Shown here in pieces: positions 36,331 to 44,503 of a stretch of 44,503 bases of DNA (positions within the stretch are counted from its first letter, which is position 1; each line of letters begins with the position of its first letter). A program made the translations under genes and the position numbers. This DNA is from Rhodobium orientis (GTDB lineage: Bacteria; Pseudomonadota; Alphaproteobacteria; Rhizobiales; Rhodobiaceae): positions 1-44,503 of the forward strand of contig NZ_NPEV01000045.1 in NCBI RefSeq assembly GCF_003258835.1, read 5' to 3'. The notes under the pieces are model-generated. The model did not search any database, had not been told where the DNA came from, and was given only the letters and a program-made list of their open reading frames with translations.

Positions 36331-37140
36331 GTGGCTGAGCAGCTCAACGCAGCGTTATTGTCGGAAGGGGATGGTCCCGCCGTGCGGGTCCGCAATCCCG
36401 GCGCCAGCAGCCCGATCCTCCTCGCCTGCGATCATGCCAGCAACCGCATCCCGGCCTCGCTCGGAACCCTCGGACTGGAGGCCGATGCGCTCGTCAGCCA
36501 TGTCGCCTGGGATCCGGGAGCCGAAGCCGTCGCCATCGCGATGGCCGAAATCCTCGATGCGACGGTCGTCTCGTCGGCGTTTTCGCGGCTTGTCTTCGAC
36601 GTCAACCGGCCACCCGGCGCGGAAGAGGCGGTCCGCCTCGTCAGCGAGACCGTCGAAATCCCCGGCAACCGCGATCTCGATCCGGCGGCATTAGCGGCCC
36701 GCGCCGATGCGCTCTATCATCCGTTCCACGATGCCATCGACGGCATCCTCGAAGAGCGCATCGCCGCCGGCACCGAGCCGGTGCTCGTCACCGTCCATTC
36801 CTTCACGCCGGTCTATTTCGGGCACACGCGGCCGGTGGAGCTCGGCATCGTCTTTGACGCCGATGCGCGGCTCGCCGATGCGGTCTTGAGGCTGGCGCCG
36901 GCGCACACGCGGCTCGCGATCCGCGCCAACGAGCCCTACGGGCCGAAGGACGGCGTCACCCACACGCTGGCGCGCCATGCCCTGCCGCGGCAGATCCCGA
37001 ATGTGATGATCGAGATCCGCAACGACCTGATCCGCACTGCCAGCGACCAGTCGCGCATTGCCGGGCAGTTGGCGGCCCTCGTCGGCGCCGGGGTTGAGCT
37101 TCTGACCTCCACCTCAAGGACAAGAGCGGGGCGCGCCTGA
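36331..37140 (+). CDS. N-formylglutamate amidohydrolase-family protein
   Basis: 269 aa FGase-family hydrolase. Seen: LLACDHASNRIPASLG (32-47) with the Asp-His pair, HVAWDPGAEAVA, FSRLVFDVNRPPG, VHSFTPVYFG, and MIEIRNDLIR near the C-terminus, which supply metal and substrate contacts. Known members release glutamate from N-formylglutamate in histidine breakdown, but no hut gene is near. In this setting, with a glutamine-synthetase-like ligase, it may instead hydrolyse a gamma-glutamyl amide. Start GTG 36331. Its stop is 2 bp before the TRAP small subunit. Confidence 0.88.
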   Translation: MAEQLNAALLSEGDGPAVRVRNPGASSPILLACDHASNRIPASLGTLGLEADALVSHVAWDPGAEAVAIAMAEILDATVVSSAFSRLVFDVNRPPGAEEAVRLVSETVEIPGNRDLDPAALAARADALYHPFHDAIDGILEERIAAGTEPVLVTVHSFTPVYFGHTRPVELGIVFDADARLADAVLRLAPAHTRLAIRANEPYGPKDGVTHTLARHALPRQIPNVMIEIRNDLIRTASDQSRIAGQLAALVGAGVELLTSTSRTRAGRA

Positions 37141-37142
37141 CC

Positions 37143-37649
37143 ATGCCGCAAGCCCTGAAGACCTTCGTTCGGGCGATCGACGCCTTCAATCGGGGCCTCG
37201 GCCGCATCACGATGTATCTGATATTCGTGATGATGGGGATCCTTCTGTGGTCGTCCTTTTCCAAGACCTTCCTGCTGCCGTCCCTTTGGACGCTGGAAAT
37301 GGCGCAGTTCACGATGACTGCCTACTACCTGATCGGCGGCCCCTACGCGCTGCAGGCGGGCGCCCATGTGCGCATGGACCTTTTCTACGGCAACTGGTCG
37401 GACCGCCAGAAGGCGTTCGCCGACGCACTGACCGTCGCCTGCCTGTTCTTCTATCTCGGCGTGCTGCTCTATGGCGGCATCGAGAGCACGATCTACGCGT
37501 TGAAATACGCCGAGCGCAGCTACTCGGCCTGGCGGCCCTACATGTCGCCGATCAAGATCATCATGTGCATCGGCATCTTTCTGATGCTGCTCCAGTCCCT
37601 CGCGGTCTTCCTCAAGGATATCGCCAAGCTGCGCGGGGAAGAGCTCTGA
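37143..37649 (+). CDS. TRAP transporter small permease (DctQ family)
   Basis: 168 aa with four predicted membrane helices (about 20-40, 56-72, 94-116, 134-154). Seen: LWTLEMAQFTMTAYYLIGGPYALQAGAHVRMDLFY region (the E-x5-Y...G-x2-H-x-R-x-D pattern is the DctQ signature). With DctM it forms the membrane part of a sodium-coupled uptake system. Stop and the dctM start overlap as TGATG. Confidence 0.93.
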   Translation: MPQALKTFVRAIDAFNRGLGRITMYLIFVMMGILLWSSFSKTFLLPSLWTLEMAQFTMTAYYLIGGPYALQAGAHVRMDLFYGNWSDRQKAFADALTVACLFFYLGVLLYGGIESTIYALKYAERSYSAWRPYMSPIKIIMCIGIFLMLLQSLAVFLKDIAKLRGEEL

Positions 37650-38971
37650 TGTCCTACGAGATGCTCGCCCTCATCCTGTTCGCATCGATGATGCTGATGA
37701 TGATGACGGGTCAGCGCGTCTTCGCCGCCATCGGCTTCGTCGCGGTCGCCGCGGCCCTGCCGCTGTGGGGCGTCGGCGGCTCCAACATCGCCTTTTCCGC
37801 AGCGATGAAGCTGATGAAGTGGTACCCGCTGCTGACGCTGCCGCTGTTCATCTTCATGGGCTACGTGCTGTCGGAATCGCGGATCGCCGACGACCTCTAC
37901 AAGATGTTCCACGTCTGGATGGGACCGCTGAATGGCGGTCTCGCCATCGGCACCATCGGCCTGATGGTGCTGATCTCGGCGATGAACGGCCTCTCCGTCG
38001 CCGGCATGGCGATCGGCGCCACCATCGCGCTGCCCGAACTTCTGAAGCGTGGCTACGACAAGCAGATGGTGACCGGCGTCATTCAGGCGGGATCCTCGCT
38101 CGGAATCCTGGTGCCACCATCCGTGGTGCTGGTCCTTTATGCCATGATCGCGCGCCAGCCGGTTGGCCAGCTCTGGCTTGCCGGCGTCGTCCCCGGGCTG
38201 ATGATGGCCGGTCTCTTCGTCCTCTACATCGTCATCCGCTGCTATTTCCAGCCGCAATTGGGGCCGGCACTGCCCGCCGAAGAGCGCGACGTCTCCCGGC
38301 GCGAGAAGCTGCGTCTCCTGAGCGCGGGCCTGCTGCCGCTGGCCATCTTCGGCGCGATGATGGTGCCCTTCATCAACGGCTGGACGAGCCTCGTGGAAAG
38401 CTCGGCCATCGGCGCGCTGACGGCATTCATCGCCGCCGTCCTGAAGCGGCGCATGACCTGGCACGTGTTCCACACCTCCGTGGAAAAGACCCTGTTCGTC
38501 TCCTGCATGTTCATGTGGATCATCCTCGCCGCGCTCGGCTTCGGCGCCGTCTTCGACGGTCTCGGCGCAGTCAAGGCGATCGAGGGCTTCTTCGTCGACC
38601 AGCTTGGCCTCGGCCCGTGGGAAATCCTCATCCTGATGCAGCTTTCCTACCTGATCATGGGCACCTTCCTGGACGACACCGCGATGCTGGTGATCGTCGC
38701 GCCGCTCTATGTGCCGCTGGTCCGGGCGCTCGGCTTCGACCTGATCTGGTACGGCGTCCTCTACACGATCACCTGCCAGATCGCCTATATGACGCCGCCC
38801 TTCGGCTACAATTTGTTCCTGATGCGCGCCATGGCCCCCAAGGAGGTCGGCCTTGGCGACATCTACCGCTCCATCGTCCCGTTCGTGCTCGTCATGCTCG
38901 TCGGTCTCGCGCTCATCACCGCGTTTCCCGAGATCGCGCTGTGGCTGCCGAACTACGTCTACGGGAAGTGA
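37649..38971 (+). CDS. TRAP transporter large permease (DctM family)
   Basis: 440 aa, very hydrophobic, 12-13 helices expected. Seen: LPLFIFMGYVLSES, GGLAIGTIGLMVLISAMNG, GVIQAGSSLGILVPPSVVLVLY (the DctM GxLGxLIPPS-like motif), GTFLDDTAMLVIVAPLYVPL and MTPPFGYNLFLMR. It is the translocation subunit. Start ATG 37649 overlaps the dctQ stop. Confidence 0.95.
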   Translation: MSYEMLALILFASMMLMMMTGQRVFAAIGFVAVAAALPLWGVGGSNIAFSAAMKLMKWYPLLTLPLFIFMGYVLSESRIADDLYKMFHVWMGPLNGGLAIGTIGLMVLISAMNGLSVAGMAIGATIALPELLKRGYDKQMVTGVIQAGSSLGILVPPSVVLVLYAMIARQPVGQLWLAGVVPGLMMAGLFVLYIVIRCYFQPQLGPALPAEERDVSRREKLRLLSAGLLPLAIFGAMMVPFINGWTSLVESSAIGALTAFIAAVLKRRMTWHVFHTSVEKTLFVSCMFMWIILAALGFGAVFDGLGAVKAIEGFFVDQLGLGPWEILILMQLSYLIMGTFLDDTAMLVIVAPLYVPLVRALGFDLIWYGVLYTITCQIAYMTPPFGYNLFLMRAMAPKEVGLGDIYRSIVPFVLVMLVGLALITAFPEIALWLPNYVYGK

Positions 38972-39071
38972 TCCCGTGCCTGTCGGGGCACGACACCGTT
39001 TCGGCCGGGCCTTGCCCTTTGCCGAATGCCACACGGGCCCTACCGGTGGCCAACCAGAAGGAGGAGAACTT

Positions 39072-40115
39072 ATGACGACGAGACGTGATTTCCTGAAGAA
39101 TGCGGGCGTAGCCGGCGCTGTCGGCGCGTCCTCCCTTGCCGCCCCGGCCGTCCTTGCCCAGGCACCGATCAAGTGGCGCCTGCAGACCTATGCCGGCCCG
39201 GCGCTGGCCGAGCATGTGGTCAAGCCGGCGATCGATTCCTTCAACAAGATCGCCGAAGGCCAGATGGAGATCGAGCTTTACACCTCGGACTCCCTGGTGC
39301 CGACGGGCGAATTGTTCCGCGCCATGCAGTCCGGCACCATCGACATGGTCCAGTCGGACGACGACTCCATGGCCTCACCGACGGAAGTCACCGTCTTCGG
39401 CGGCTACTTCCCGTTCGCCTCGCGCTATTCCCTCGACGTGCCGGTGCTGTTCAACAAGTACGGCCTCGCCGAGATCTGGGCGTCCGAATACGAGAAGGTC
39501 GGCGTCAAGCACCTGTCGGCCGGTTCGTGGGATCCCTGCCACTTCGCCACCAAGGAGCCGATCAACAGCCTTGAGGACCTGAAGGGCAAGCGCGTCTTCA
39601 CCTTCCCGACGGCCGGCCGGTTCCTGGCTCAGTTCGGCGTCGTGCCGGTCACCCTGCCGTGGGAGGACATCGAGGTCGCGGTGCAGACCGGCGAGCTCGA
39701 CGGCATCGCCTGGTCGGGCATCACCGAGGACTACACGGTCGGCTGGGCGGACGTCACCAACTACTTCCTGACCAACAACATCTCCGGCGCCTGGATCGGC
39801 TCCTTCTATGCCAACATGGACCGCTACAACGAGCTTCCCGACAATCTGAAGGAACTCCTGAAGCTGGCCATGGACTCCTCGCACTACTATCGCCAGTGGT
39901 GGTACTGGGGCGGCGAGGCCTCGCTGCGCGTCGACGGCACCAAGATGAAGCTGACCTCGATCCCCGACAAGGAATGGGATCAGGTCGAGGAGGCGGCCCA
40001 CAAGTTCTGGGACGAGATCGCCGCGGAGTCGGAGATCAAGGCCAAGGTCGTGGAGATCTTCAAGAAGTACAACGCCGACATGGCCAAGGCCGGCCGGCCG
40101 TATCGCTACACCTAG
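39072..40115 (+). CDS. TRAP transporter substrate-binding protein (DctP family, Tat signal)
   Basis: 347 aa. Twin-arginine signal TTRRDFLKNAG at 2-12, hydrophobic stretch to about 29 (cleavage near VLAQA). Body: IKWRLQTYAGPALAEHV, TGELFRAMQSGTIDMVQ, LEDLKGKRVFTFPTAGRFL (DctP ligand-Arg region), TGELDGIAWSGITEDYTVGW. Tat export implies folding in the cytoplasm. The ligand cannot be read from sequence; an organic acid or zwitterion is usual. It lies 100 bp after dctM, separated by a small hairpin (38975..38992, CGTGCC/GGCACG) that may allow higher expression of this subunit. Start ATG 39072 with AGGAGGAGAA upstream. Confidence 0.94.
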   Translation: MTTRRDFLKNAGVAGAVGASSLAAPAVLAQAPIKWRLQTYAGPALAEHVVKPAIDSFNKIAEGQMEIELYTSDSLVPTGELFRAMQSGTIDMVQSDDDSMASPTEVTVFGGYFPFASRYSLDVPVLFNKYGLAEIWASEYEKVGVKHLSAGSWDPCHFATKEPINSLEDLKGKRVFTFPTAGRFLAQFGVVPVTLPWEDIEVAVQTGELDGIAWSGITEDYTVGWADVTNYFLTNNISGAWIGSFYANMDRYNELPDNLKELLKLAMDSSHYYRQWWYWGGEASLRVDGTKMKLTSIPDKEWDQVEEAAHKFWDEIAAESEIKAKVVEIFKKYNADMAKAGRPYRYT

Positions 40116-40202
40116 AGGCCGCCAGCACATTGACGATGACGCCCTTCCCGCCCGCCGCGGGGAGGGCACTTCTCTTCCAGACCCTTTTTAAAGAGACCAG
40201 AA

Positions 40203-41570
40203 ATGTCCGGTAACCTGACACTTGACGAGCTCCAAGCCGCGGTCGCCAATGGCGAGATCGACACGGTGATCATGGCCCAGATCGACATGCAGGGCCGGCT
40301 GATGGGCAAGCGCTTCCACGCCCAGAACTTCCTCGACGCGGGCGTGGAGGAGACCCACTCCTGCAACTATCTCCTCACCGTCGACATGGAGATGGAGCCG
40401 GTGCCGGGCTACAAGTCGGCAAGCTGGGCCGCCGGCTACGGCGACTACACGATGAAGCCGGACCTCTCGACCCTGCGCCGCATCCCCTGGCTCGACGGCA
40501 CGGCCCTGGTGCTCTGCGATATCCTCGACCACCACACAAACGAGCCCGTTCCGGTCTCGCCGCGGGCGATCCTGAAGCGCCAGATCGCGCGGCTCGATGC
40601 CATGGGCCTTGTCCCGATGATGGCCTCGGAGCTGGAATTCTTCCTGTTCCGCGAGACCTTCGAGGAGGCCGTCGCCAAGGGCTATCGCGATCTCACGCTG
40701 ATCAGTCCCTACAACGAGGACTACCACCTCTTCCAGACCACCAAGGAAGAGGACGTCATGCGGGCGATCCGCAACGGCCTCTTCGGCGCCGGCATCCCGG
40801 TGGAGAACTCCAAGGGCGAGGCCTGGGCCGGCCAGGAAGAGATCAACGTGCGCTACGCCGAGGCGCTGACCAACGCCGACTACCACGTCATCACCAAGAA
40901 CGGCTGCAAAGAGATCGCCTGGAAGAACGGCCGCGCCGTCACCTTCATGGCCAAATGGGACTACCTTGCTGCCGGCTCCTCCTGCCACATCCACCAGTCG
41001 CTTTGGACCAGGGACGGCAGCCCGGCCTTCTTCGACAAGGACGCCCAGTACGGCATGTCTGAGACCATGCGCCACTACCTTGCCGGCCTCCTGAAATACG
41101 CCGGCGACTTCACCTTCTTCCTCGCCCCGAACATCAACTCCTACAAGCGCTTCCAGGCCGGCACCTTCGCCCCGACCAAGGCGGTCTGGTCCCAGGACAA
41201 CCGCACCGCCGGCTACCGCATCTGCGGCGACGGCACCAAGAACGTCCGGGTCGAATGCCGGGTCGGCGGCGCCGACCTCAACCCCTATCTCGCCTTCGCC
41301 GCGCTGCTCGCCGCCGGCATGGCCGGCATCGAGGAAAAGCTCGACCTGGAAGAGGAGTTCCGGGGCGACGCCTATGCCGCACGGCGGGCCCGCGAAATTC
41401 CCGGTACCCTTCGAGACGCGGCAACGGCCCTGAAGCGGTCAAAGATGCTGCGCGCGGCCCTCGGCGACGACGTCGTCGACCACTACGTCCATGCGGCGGA
41501 GTGGGAGCAGTTCGAATACGACCGCCGGGTCACCGACTGGGAAATTTTTAGAGGCTTCGAGCGGGCATAA
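40203..41570 (+). CDS. Glutamine-synthetase-family ligase (probable gamma-glutamyl-amine/amide synthetase)
   Basis: 455 aa, GS fold: beta-grasp N-domain (DTVIMAQIDMQGRLMGKR), catalytic domain with ASELEFFLF (metal Glu), AGQEEINVRYAEAL, GSSCHIHQSLW, NINSYKRFQAGTFAP, and RVECRVGGADLNPYLAFAA. It has the short PuuA/IpuC/GlnT-type layout and lacks the adenylylation loop of housekeeping GlnA. Such enzymes join glutamate to an amine with ATP. Placed directly before an aldehyde dehydrogenase and an iron alcohol dehydrogenase, so it probably gamma-glutamylates an imported amine or amino alcohol. Stop is 21 bp before the next start. Confidence 0.9.
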   Translation: MSGNLTLDELQAAVANGEIDTVIMAQIDMQGRLMGKRFHAQNFLDAGVEETHSCNYLLTVDMEMEPVPGYKSASWAAGYGDYTMKPDLSTLRRIPWLDGTALVLCDILDHHTNEPVPVSPRAILKRQIARLDAMGLVPMMASELEFFLFRETFEEAVAKGYRDLTLISPYNEDYHLFQTTKEEDVMRAIRNGLFGAGIPVENSKGEAWAGQEEINVRYAEALTNADYHVITKNGCKEIAWKNGRAVTFMAKWDYLAAGSSCHIHQSLWTRDGSPAFFDKDAQYGMSETMRHYLAGLLKYAGDFTFFLAPNINSYKRFQAGTFAPTKAVWSQDNRTAGYRICGDGTKNVRVECRVGGADLNPYLAFAALLAAGMAGIEEKLDLEEEFRGDAYAARRAREIPGTLRDAATALKRSKMLRAALGDDVVDHYVHAAEWEQFEYDRRVTDWEIFRGFERA

Positions 41571-41591
41571 GGCCCCGACAGAGAGTACGAC

Positions 41592-42974
41592 ATGACGACA
41601 CTGACCTGTATCTCTCCGATCATCGGCGAGCCCTTCGCCACGCGTGAGACCCATCCCGTTGGCGAGGTCGAGGCGCTCCTCGACAAGGCGCGTACGGCCC
41701 AGGAGGCCTGGGCGAGGCGCTCCCTTGCCGACCGCCGCGACATCGTCATGACGGCCGTCACGGCCCTCAAGGTCATGAACGACGACGTGGTCGTGGAACT
41801 TGCCCATATGATGGGCCGGCCGGTGCGCTATGGCGGCGAGATCGGCGGCGTCAAAGAGCGCGCCGACCATATGGCGAGAATCGCCGAAAAGACGCTCGCC
41901 GACGACGTCATCGAGGACGACAAGGCCTTCAAGCGCTATATCGCCCGCGAGCCGCTCGGCGTCGTCTTTGTCGTCGCACCCTGGAACTATCCGTATCTGA
42001 CGGCCGTCAACAGCATCGTCCCGGCGCTGATCGCTGGCAATGCCGTGATGTTGAAGCATGCGACGCAGACGCTGCTCGCCGGCGAGCGCTTCGGCGCCGC
42101 CTTCCAGGAGGCCGGTCTGCCCGAGGGGCTCTTCACCAACCTCTTCCTCAGCCACGACGACACCAGCGCGCTGATCGCCGCCGGAAGCTTCGATTTCATC
42201 AACTTCACAGGCTCCGTCAACGGCGGCCGGACCATGGAAAAGGCCGCTGCCGGCACCTTCACGCCGATCGGACTGGAGCTCGGCGGCAAGGATCCCGGCT
42301 ATGTCCGCGCCGACGCCGACCTCGACGCCGCGGTCGACACCCTCATCGACGGCGCGATGTTCAATTCCGGCCAGTGCTGCTGCGGCATTGAGCGCATCTA
42401 TGTCCACGAAAGCCTGTTCGACGCCTTCGTGGAAAAGGCCAAGGCCCTGGTCGAGACCTATGTCCTCGGCGACCCGCTGGACGACAAGACCACCATCGGC
42501 CCGATGGCCAATCTGCGCTTTGCCAATGTCGTCCGCGAGCAGATCGCCGAGGCCTTGGAGAAGGGCGCAAAGGCCCTGATCGACCCCAAGCTCTTTCCGG
42601 CCGATACCGGCGAGACCGCCTATCTGGCGCCGCAGATCCTCGTCGACGTCGACCACTCCATGAAGGTCATGCGCGAGGAAAGCTTCGGCCCCGTCGTCGG
42701 CATCATGAAGGTCTCGTCCGACGCCGAGGCCATTGACCTGATGAACGATTCCGATTTTGGCCTGACGGCATCCCTCTGGACGAAGGACGTGAAGGCCGCC
42801 GAAGAGATCGGCCGCCAGATAGAGACCGGCACCGTCTTCATGAACCGCTGCGACTATCTCGACCCGGCGCTCTGCTGGACGGGCTGCAAGGAGACCGGCC
42901 GCGGCGCGACGCTCTCCTCCCTCGGCTATCTGAGCCTCACCCGGCCGAAATCCTATCACCTCAAGAAGGCCTGA
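41592..42974 (+). CDS. NAD(P)-dependent aldehyde dehydrogenase
   Basis: 460 aa. Seen: VAPWNYPYLTAVNSIVPAL (cofactor site), FTGSVNGGRTMEKAAA, LELGGKDPGYV with the general-base Glu, and catalytic Cys263 in SGQCCCG (262-264 are all Cys, which is unusual), then ESFGPVVGI and FMNRCDYLDP. It oxidises an aldehyde to the acid. In context it would act on an aldehyde made by the adjacent iron alcohol dehydrogenase, possibly still gamma-glutamylated. 5 bp before the next start. Confidence 0.94.
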   Translation: MTTLTCISPIIGEPFATRETHPVGEVEALLDKARTAQEAWARRSLADRRDIVMTAVTALKVMNDDVVVELAHMMGRPVRYGGEIGGVKERADHMARIAEKTLADDVIEDDKAFKRYIAREPLGVVFVVAPWNYPYLTAVNSIVPALIAGNAVMLKHATQTLLAGERFGAAFQEAGLPEGLFTNLFLSHDDTSALIAAGSFDFINFTGSVNGGRTMEKAAAGTFTPIGLELGGKDPGYVRADADLDAAVDTLIDGAMFNSGQCCCGIERIYVHESLFDAFVEKAKALVETYVLGDPLDDKTTIGPMANLRFANVVREQIAEALEKGAKALIDPKLFPADTGETAYLAPQILVDVDHSMKVMREESFGPVVGIMKVSSDAEAIDLMNDSDFGLTASLWTKDVKAAEEIGRQIETGTVFMNRCDYLDPALCWTGCKETGRGATLSSLGYLSLTRPKSYHLKKA

Positions 42975-42979
42975 CCTCC

Positions 42980-44125
42980 ATGACTCCCACTGCCAACTGG
43001 AGCTATCCGACGACGATCCGCTTCGGCGCCGGACGGATCGCCGAACTCGCCGATGCCTGCAGGGCCACCGGCATCGCAAAACCGCTGCTCGTCACCGACA
43101 AGGGCCTTGCCTCCCTGCCGATCACCAAGGGCGCGCTGGACCTCATGGAAAAAGCCGGCCTCGGCCGCGGGCTCTTTTCCGACGTCGACCCGAACCCGAA
43201 CGAGAAGAACCTTGCGGCCGGCATTGCCGCCTTCAAGGCCGGCGGCCATGACGGCGTGATCGCCTTTGGCGGCGGCTCGGGCCTCGACCTCGGCAAGCTC
43301 GTCGCCCTGATGGCCGGCCAGACCGTTTCGGTCTGGGACCTGGAAGACATCGGCGACTGGTGGACCAGAGCCGACGCATCCGCCATCGCCCCGATCATCG
43401 CCGTTCCGACGACGGCGGGCACCGGCTCGGAAGTCGGCCGGGCAGGGGTGCTGACGAACTCGGAAACGGGCGTGAAAAAAATCATCTTCCACCCGAAGGT
43501 GCTGCCCGCGATCGTCATCTGCGACCCGGAACTGACCGTCGGCATGCCGCCCGCGATCACCGCCGGCACCGGCATGGACGCCTTCGCCCATTGCCTGGAG
43601 GCCTATTCCTCGCCCCACTACCACCCGATGTCGCAGGGCATCGCGCTGGAGGGCATGCGGCTCGTCAAGGAAAACCTCCTAAAGGTGTTTCGCGACGGCA
43701 GCGACCTTGAAGCCCGCGCCCACATGATGAGCGCGGCGATGATGGGCGCGACCGCCTTTCAGAAGGGTCTTGGTGCGGTCCACGCCGTCTCGCACCCGAT
43801 CGGCGCCGTCCACCACACCCACCACGGCACCACCAACGCCCTGTTCCTGCAGCCGGTGCTGACGTTCAACCGGCCGGCAATTGAAGAAAAAATCGACCGC
43901 CTTGCCGCCTATCTCGGCATCGCGGGCGGCTTCGAGGGCTTCTATGCCTTTGTGGGCGACCTCAACGCCGCCCTCGGCATCCCGACCTCACTCGCCGGCC
44001 TCGGCGTCGAAAACCCCGACCTCGACCGGTTGACGGCGGAAGCGCTGAAAGACCCCAGCGTCGGCGGCAACCCCGTCGCCATGACGCCGGAGAACACGCG
44101 GGCGTTGTTGGAATCGGTGCTGTAG
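42980..44125 (+). CDS. Iron-containing alcohol dehydrogenase (group III)
   Basis: 381 aa. N-terminal dinucleotide fold with FGGGSGLDLGKLVAL (97-111); metal ligands Asp200 and His204 in GTGMDAFAHCLEAY, His268 and His282 in GAVHAVSHPIG and HHTHHGTTNA. These match the FucO/DhaT set. It oxidises a primary alcohol to an aldehyde with NAD+, or the reverse. Last gene of the series; 170 bp of non-coding repeats and the right IS end follow. Confidence 0.95.
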   Translation: MTPTANWSYPTTIRFGAGRIAELADACRATGIAKPLLVTDKGLASLPITKGALDLMEKAGLGRGLFSDVDPNPNEKNLAAGIAAFKAGGHDGVIAFGGGSGLDLGKLVALMAGQTVSVWDLEDIGDWWTRADASAIAPIIAVPTTAGTGSEVGRAGVLTNSETGVKKIIFHPKVLPAIVICDPELTVGMPPAITAGTGMDAFAHCLEAYSSPHYHPMSQGIALEGMRLVKENLLKVFRDGSDLEARAHMMSAAMMGATAFQKGLGAVHAVSHPIGAVHHTHHGTTNALFLQPVLTFNRPAIEEKIDRLAAYLGIAGGFEGFYAFVGDLNAALGIPTSLAGLGVENPDLDRLTAEALKDPSVGGNPVAMTPENTRALLESVL

Positions 44126-44138
44126 GCCGGTCGTTCAC

Positions 44139-44285
44139 TCGACATGCTGCATTGTCTTTTGCATGCGCCATGCAGATGAACGTGCAGCATTTCGAGATCG
44201 GACTAAGCGACAGGTTGTCTTAAGCAAGTGACAAGATGATATTTTCCGAAAGGCCGACTGGATTGCCGCGTCGGCCTGTCGGCCT
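44139..44285. repeat. Inverted and direct repeats between the last gene and the IS
   Basis: TCGACATGCTGCA (44139..44151) pairs with TGCAGCATTTCGA (44183..44195) with one mismatch, and between them TGCAT/ATGCA forms a further small stem. Then AGGCCGAC (44251..44258) pairs with GTCGGCCT (44270..44277), which is itself repeated head to tail at 44278..44285. No T run is seen. They may end or protect the operon transcript. Confidence 0.5.
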
Positions 44286-44294
44286 CCTCGCAAT

Positions 44295-44503
44295 TGTGCG
44301 AGTTCAGATATTCGCTGATGGGATTGCGGAAAGGAGCGACCCATGCGCGACAACAGCTATGACCGGACGATTGAACGGAACTATGTTCAGAAGTGGCGTT
44401 TCCTGATCAGGGAGTATGAGGAGGTGAAGGCCGGCCGGTCGTCGGCCTTTGCCACGGTCGGGGCCTTTTACCGCCACCACGGCACCTGCTCGCAGACCTT
44501 CCG
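44295..44503 (+). mobile_element. IS element terminus with 5' part of transposase gene (right, truncated by window edge)
   Basis: Inverted copy of 1..209 with one mismatch (44414). The IS tip begins TGTGCGAGTTCAGATATTCG at 44295. Both copies read outwards and both stop at exactly the same internal base at the window edges, which is what an assembly gives when it cannot pass a repeated element. Confidence 0.85.
44343..44503 (+). CDS. Transposase N-terminus (partial)
   Basis: ATG 44343 follows AAAGGAG. 53 complete codons are visible before the window ends, with the same protein sequence as the left copy; the single base difference is GAG against GAA at codon 24. Contains a helical basic region and FYRHHGTCSQTF. 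No catalytic domain within the window; family uncertain. Confidence 0.65.
   Translation, partial: MRDNSYDRTIERNYVQKWRFLIREYEEVKAGRSSAFATVGAFYRHHGTCSQTF

Noticed and set aside
36331-37140. N-formylglutamate amidohydrolase as part of histidine degradation
   Set aside because: No hutH, hutU, hutI or hutF gene is near, and the gene is tied to a TRAP transporter and a glutamate ligase instead.

Overview
The window reads as chromosomal DNA of a GC-rich alphaproteobacterium, most likely in the Hyphomicrobiales (rhizobia-like). The grounds are the CysN-CysC fusion of the NodQ type, an LspL-type epimerase, the rml and ugd genes, a Rap-like RTX/cadherin protein, TRAP transporters, and the codon use. 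It is bounded by two inverted copies of the same 209-bp sequence (1..209 and 44295..44503, one mismatch). Each is the terminus and 5' transposase end of one insertion sequence, so the window is probably a contig that broke at two copies of that IS.

Region 1 (244..18941) is a surface-polysaccharide locus. It makes activated sugars: a TviB-like UDP-sugar dehydrogenase, a UDP-glucuronate 4-epimerase, GalU, GalE, RmlABCD (dTDP-rhamnose) and Ugd (UDP-glucuronate). It also holds a KpsM-like ABC export permease, a two-domain GT2 glycosyltransferase and a carbohydrate sulfotransferase-like protein. Among these lies a complete PAPS module: CysQ (PAP removal), CysD and CysNC (ATP sulfurylase plus APS kinase). 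Together they suggest a sulfated, uronate- and rhamnose-containing surface polysaccharide. A tRNA-Lys(UUU) and a large RTX/cadherin protein, probably a type I secreted matrix adhesin, follow (19096..22123).

Region 2 (22342..28199) is mixed. It has a MarR regulator divergent from an FMN reductase with palindromic operators between them, a secreted dienelactone-hydrolase-like protein, a decayed SGNH-hydrolase-like gene with an in-frame TGA, and a Gfo/Idh oxidoreductase next to a TIM-barrel sugar isomerase/epimerase.

Region 3 (28544..32845) is a PEP-dependent dihydroxyacetone kinase operon: DhaL, DhaM (EIIA), a dedicated HPr, a dedicated Enzyme I, a small HTH protein and DhaK. Several genes overlap at ATGA. 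The upstream region carries five ACTAAA/TTTAGT half-sites shared with the divergent Gfo/Idh-isomerase pair.

Region 4 (33013..35293) has a periplasmic PEBP-family protein and a XylT-like ferredoxin plus catechol 2,3-dioxygenase pair, closed by a strong terminator.

Region 5 (35311..44125) has a divergent RpiR/SIS regulator and a co-directional series: N-formylglutamate amidohydrolase-like enzyme, TRAP transporter (DctQ, DctM, Tat-type DctP), glutamine-synthetase-like ligase, aldehyde dehydrogenase and iron alcohol dehydrogenase. This looks like a catabolic pathway that protects an imported amine or amino alcohol as a gamma-glutamyl derivative, oxidises it, then removes glutamate. The substrate is unknown and this is the best candidate for an undescribed system here.
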